Assembly: GCA_964532065.1 (NCBI GenBank)
Contig: CAZHHG010000053.1
Coordinates: forward strand, 1-18,767
Source of the DNA: DSXH01 sp964532065
GTDB lineage: Bacteria > Bacteroidota > Ignavibacteria > Ignavibacteriales > Melioribacteraceae
Reading direction: 5' to 3'
Length of the DNA stretch: 18,767 nt
The translations under genes were made by a program, and so were the position numbers. Below the pieces are notes generated by a model, which saw nothing but the letters and a program-made list of their open reading frames with translations, had not been told where the DNA came from and made no database searches. Every line of letters starts with the position of its first letter. Within the stretch, counting starts at the first letter, position 1. Shown here piece by piece: positions 17,701 through 18,767 of this stretch.

Positions 17701-17879
17701 AGGGAGTAGGGGCGGAATTAAGAATTAAAATGAATTCATTCTACCTTTTCCCTACAAGCATCTTTTTTAACGCAGCATATTCATTCGATCAATTTACGCG
17801 TATAATTCGGGGCGAAAATGTAACTTACGGCAAAGAATTCCGGTTCTATGGCGGAATCCTGTTCGATTTCAGTCTATAA
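14730..17879 (+). CDS. Peptidase-MA / TolB-propeller / outer membrane beta-barrel fusion
   Basis: A 1049-residue envelope protein with three parts. The signal peptide has a long n-region and is cut near VFA-QFNEY (~residue 37). Residues ~38-320 are a gluzincin-type peptidase-MA domain: HEFTH (139-143) with the downstream WFAEGTAQYM glutamate (Glu199) and an MLTWNQM helix. Residues ~335-590 are WD40-like PD40/TolB repeats (PVFSDNGKKVLYLS, NPSVSPDGNKIVFI, NPKFSSDNSFIYF, YYSSDETGIFNIYSVDL). Residues ~640-1049 form a beta-barrel with an Omp85-like segment (LTLQFRGG, then FYLGGLIGMKSYPFYAVSGN, LTYRFPV) ending GGILFDFSL, a terminal strand like outer membrane proteins. The active-site residues are all present, so a protease anchored in the outer membrane is plausible. 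It starts 9 nt after the M6-like gene and so belongs to the porUV operon. The substrate is unknown. Confidence 0.85.
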   Translation: MKKNLKNNNGFNVTDFLPVPLSSVLFLLVIFSYPVFAQFNEYNPDYSWYTIRGKYVRVHYHQEAERTAKTVAKIADEIWEPITSLYQYEPDVIDYVIKDIDDYSNGATFFFDNKIEIWASSLDFDLRGTHNWLRNVISHEFTHLVQIQSGMKLVRTVPVLYFQFLNYEDRRRPDILYGFPNFIASYPIPTINIPAWFAEGTAQYMRKEFNYDNWDTHRDMILRSYALDNRMLTWNQMGVFDKTSLGNESVYNSGFALTRYIAQKYGEDKLREISKEIGSLTTFTIDAAFEKILGKSGNQIYDEWSSFLKSDYADRIKDVEKNKITGKMIAPTGFGNFYPVFSDNGKKVLYLSNKTGDYFSLSSVYLYDLTSGKEKRVISNVRSTVSFIPEKNKIVYAKLSDDNPKWTNIHDLYIYDIDSEEEERLTFGWRANNPSVSPDGNKIVFIFQNDGTVNLGICDIDGKNFRKLTFFDKGEQLYNPKFSSDNSFIYFDYSYHDNRDIARIGVDGANFELITTSPADERHPFHAQDGKLYYSSDETGIFNIYSVDLSNGSRIQLTNVTGGAFMPARNDNGEVVYAGYTSEGYKIFLIGIEEQKKVDSSLKYKWINNPPLDQDKPNGDIIKFNIASLRNFDDLTLPDYQPEKYSGFFSSISFFPFIRIDNYTTSSSAWDRIKPGVYLTSSDILNRFSFFGSASLNKKLERDLYFLFEYRDKFPILYSLGLKPEWGIELFSISRKAGFDIEFGVDSTFTPPRIDYKVPVNVTYNLFEVDFISRHKIFAEGNKIEMRFIYSQYVSTLESFIIPETNNSLYPTTNDKYFIGRNFQLKYTHENIIPNIDTDINPVGRKIDLQYNYEFNRYNNEGNYEVADGILKPLYNEYNFHRLELNWREYFDLGSKHTLTLQFRGGTILGPEVPDFFDFYLGGLIGMKSYPFYAVSGNELGWINLTYRFPVLTNIDTRVGHLYIDKIYLSVYGDFGNAWNGKFPAMSEFKKGVGAELRIKMNSFYLFPTSIFFNAAYSFDQFTRIIRGENVTYGKEFRFYGGILFDFSL

Positions 17880-17891
17880 TCATCCGGGCAC

Positions 17892-18755
17892 ATGATGAAA
17901 AAAATTCTATTAATACTCACGATTGCAACGACTCTTCTTTATTCGCAGGAAAAAAATATACCATTGAGCGGAGAGCTCCTGTACGATTCTCAGATGATAT
18001 CATCAATTATTCAGATTGATAATAAATTTGAACAACAGTCCGGAATTAATAATCGTAAATCGCCACTTCTTGCCGCTGCTTTATCGTTTGCTATACCGGG
18101 TGCGGGCGAATTCTATTCTGAACAATATCTGAAATCAGCCATTTTTATTGCGGCTGAAATCGCAGCTATCGCTGTCGGACTGATTTACGATAAAAAAGGG
18201 GATGACCAGACAGGGTCTTTCCAGAATTATGCTCATGCTCACTGGGATGTTAAAAGGTATGCGAGATGGACAATTAAGAACGCGGCTTCAATTAATCCGC
18301 TTGTCAATTCCGGGGATTACAATGTTTTTGATAATAACGGGAATGTAGTCTGGTCTGAATTAAACCGGCTGGAAAGTGCAATCGGAAAATATTATTCACA
18401 TCGGCTTGCTCCTTTCAAGGATCAGCAGTATTACGAGATGATTGGCAAATATCCCCAGTTTAATGTCGGGTGGGATGATTTCGGTGATGAGAATACACCG
18501 TTCAATTATGGTGATCCTTTAACAACAAATTTTCTTTTCTATTCAGCGGAGCGAGGAAAAGCAAATGATTATTACAACATTGCATCGACAGCCGTAATTG
18601 TTATTGTTGCCAATCATATTTTAAGCGCTGTTGATGCGGCCTGGTCTGCTGCCAGCTATAATAAAAAATTTTTAGTCTCCTCGGAAATCAAAAAAGTGGA
18701 ATTAGGATTTAGGACTTTTTACTTCCCTCAGTTAAATTTGCAGTATAATTTTTAA
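17892..18755 (+). CDS. DUF5683-like envelope protein
   Basis: A 287-residue exported protein; signal peptide ~1-18 (TTLLYS cut before QEKN). Residues ~57-100 contain two hydrophobic stretches: SPLLAAALSFAIPGAGEFYSEQYLKSA, then AIFIAAEIAAIAVGLIYDK. This matches the DUF5683 motif, in which a membrane hairpin with P-G-x-G-x-x-Y is followed by a second helix. A third hydrophobic region is ~231-255 (IASTAVIVIVANHILSAVDAAWSA). An intervening part with NYAHAHWDVKRYARW and YYEMIGKYPQFNVGW is typical of the group found in Ignavibacteria and relatives. The end LNLQYNF has a terminal aromatic residue, as in outer membrane proteins. The start is the first of two adjacent ATGs at 17892, 12 nt after the previous stop, so it closes the operon in this window. 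Function unknown. The 12 bases after it to the window end show nothing. Confidence 0.8.
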   Translation: MMKKILLILTIATTLLYSQEKNIPLSGELLYDSQMISSIIQIDNKFEQQSGINNRKSPLLAAALSFAIPGAGEFYSEQYLKSAIFIAAEIAAIAVGLIYDKKGDDQTGSFQNYAHAHWDVKRYARWTIKNAASINPLVNSGDYNVFDNNGNVVWSELNRLESAIGKYYSHRLAPFKDQQYYEMIGKYPQFNVGWDDFGDENTPFNYGDPLTTNFLFYSAERGKANDYYNIASTAVIVIVANHILSAVDAAWSAASYNKKFLVSSEIKKVELGFRTFYFPQLNLQYNF

Positions 18756-18767
18756 AATACTTTTTAA

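Noticed and set aside
1..18767. CRISPR arrays, insertion sequences, phage genes or toxin-antitoxin pairs
   Set aside because: No repeat-spacer pattern, transposase, integrase, terminal inverted repeats or paired small toxin genes were seen on either strand.

Overview
The window looks like chromosomal DNA from a member of the Ignavibacteria or a close relative (Bacteroidota/Chlorobi group). The evidence is an AT-rich sequence, several proteins ending in type IX secretion (T9SS) C-terminal sorting domains with the NYPNPFNP-type motif, a porU-porV gene pair, and few clear Shine-Dalgarno sites. There is no insertion sequence, CRISPR array, prophage or rRNA. All features but one are on the + strand.

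Region 1 (1-1501): the 3' end of a secreted LamG-like protein with a T9SS sorting domain, a bidirectional terminator at 950-976, a small zinc-ribbon protein on the - strand (983-1207), and tRNA-Gln(CTG). Region 2 (1502-4571): an orphan sensor histidine kinase with a periplasmic c-type-heme DUF3365 (Tll0287-like) domain, an aldo/keto reductase with a good ribosome binding site, and tRNA-Glu(CTC).

Region 3 (4648-6258): a compact three-gene operon behind a perfect 20-bp palindrome. It encodes a thioredoxin-fold [2Fe-2S] ferredoxin, endonuclease III (nth) and an HD-domain protein; each junction is a 4-nt start/stop overlap.

Region 4 (6363-18755): a large co-directional envelope operon. porU (C25-type T9SS sortase, His836/Cys870) and porV (the barrel that shuttles T9SS cargo to PorU) are followed, with gaps of 6-12 nt, by an M6-metalloprotease-like T9SS cargo protein that lacks the HExxH zinc site, a peptidase-MA/TolB-propeller/outer-membrane-barrel fusion that keeps HEFTH, and a DUF5683-like membrane protein. 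PorV and PorU should handle sorting-domain proteins such as the region 1 protein and the M6-like protein. The last three genes have no assigned role, and their tight linkage to porUV is the most interesting feature of the window.
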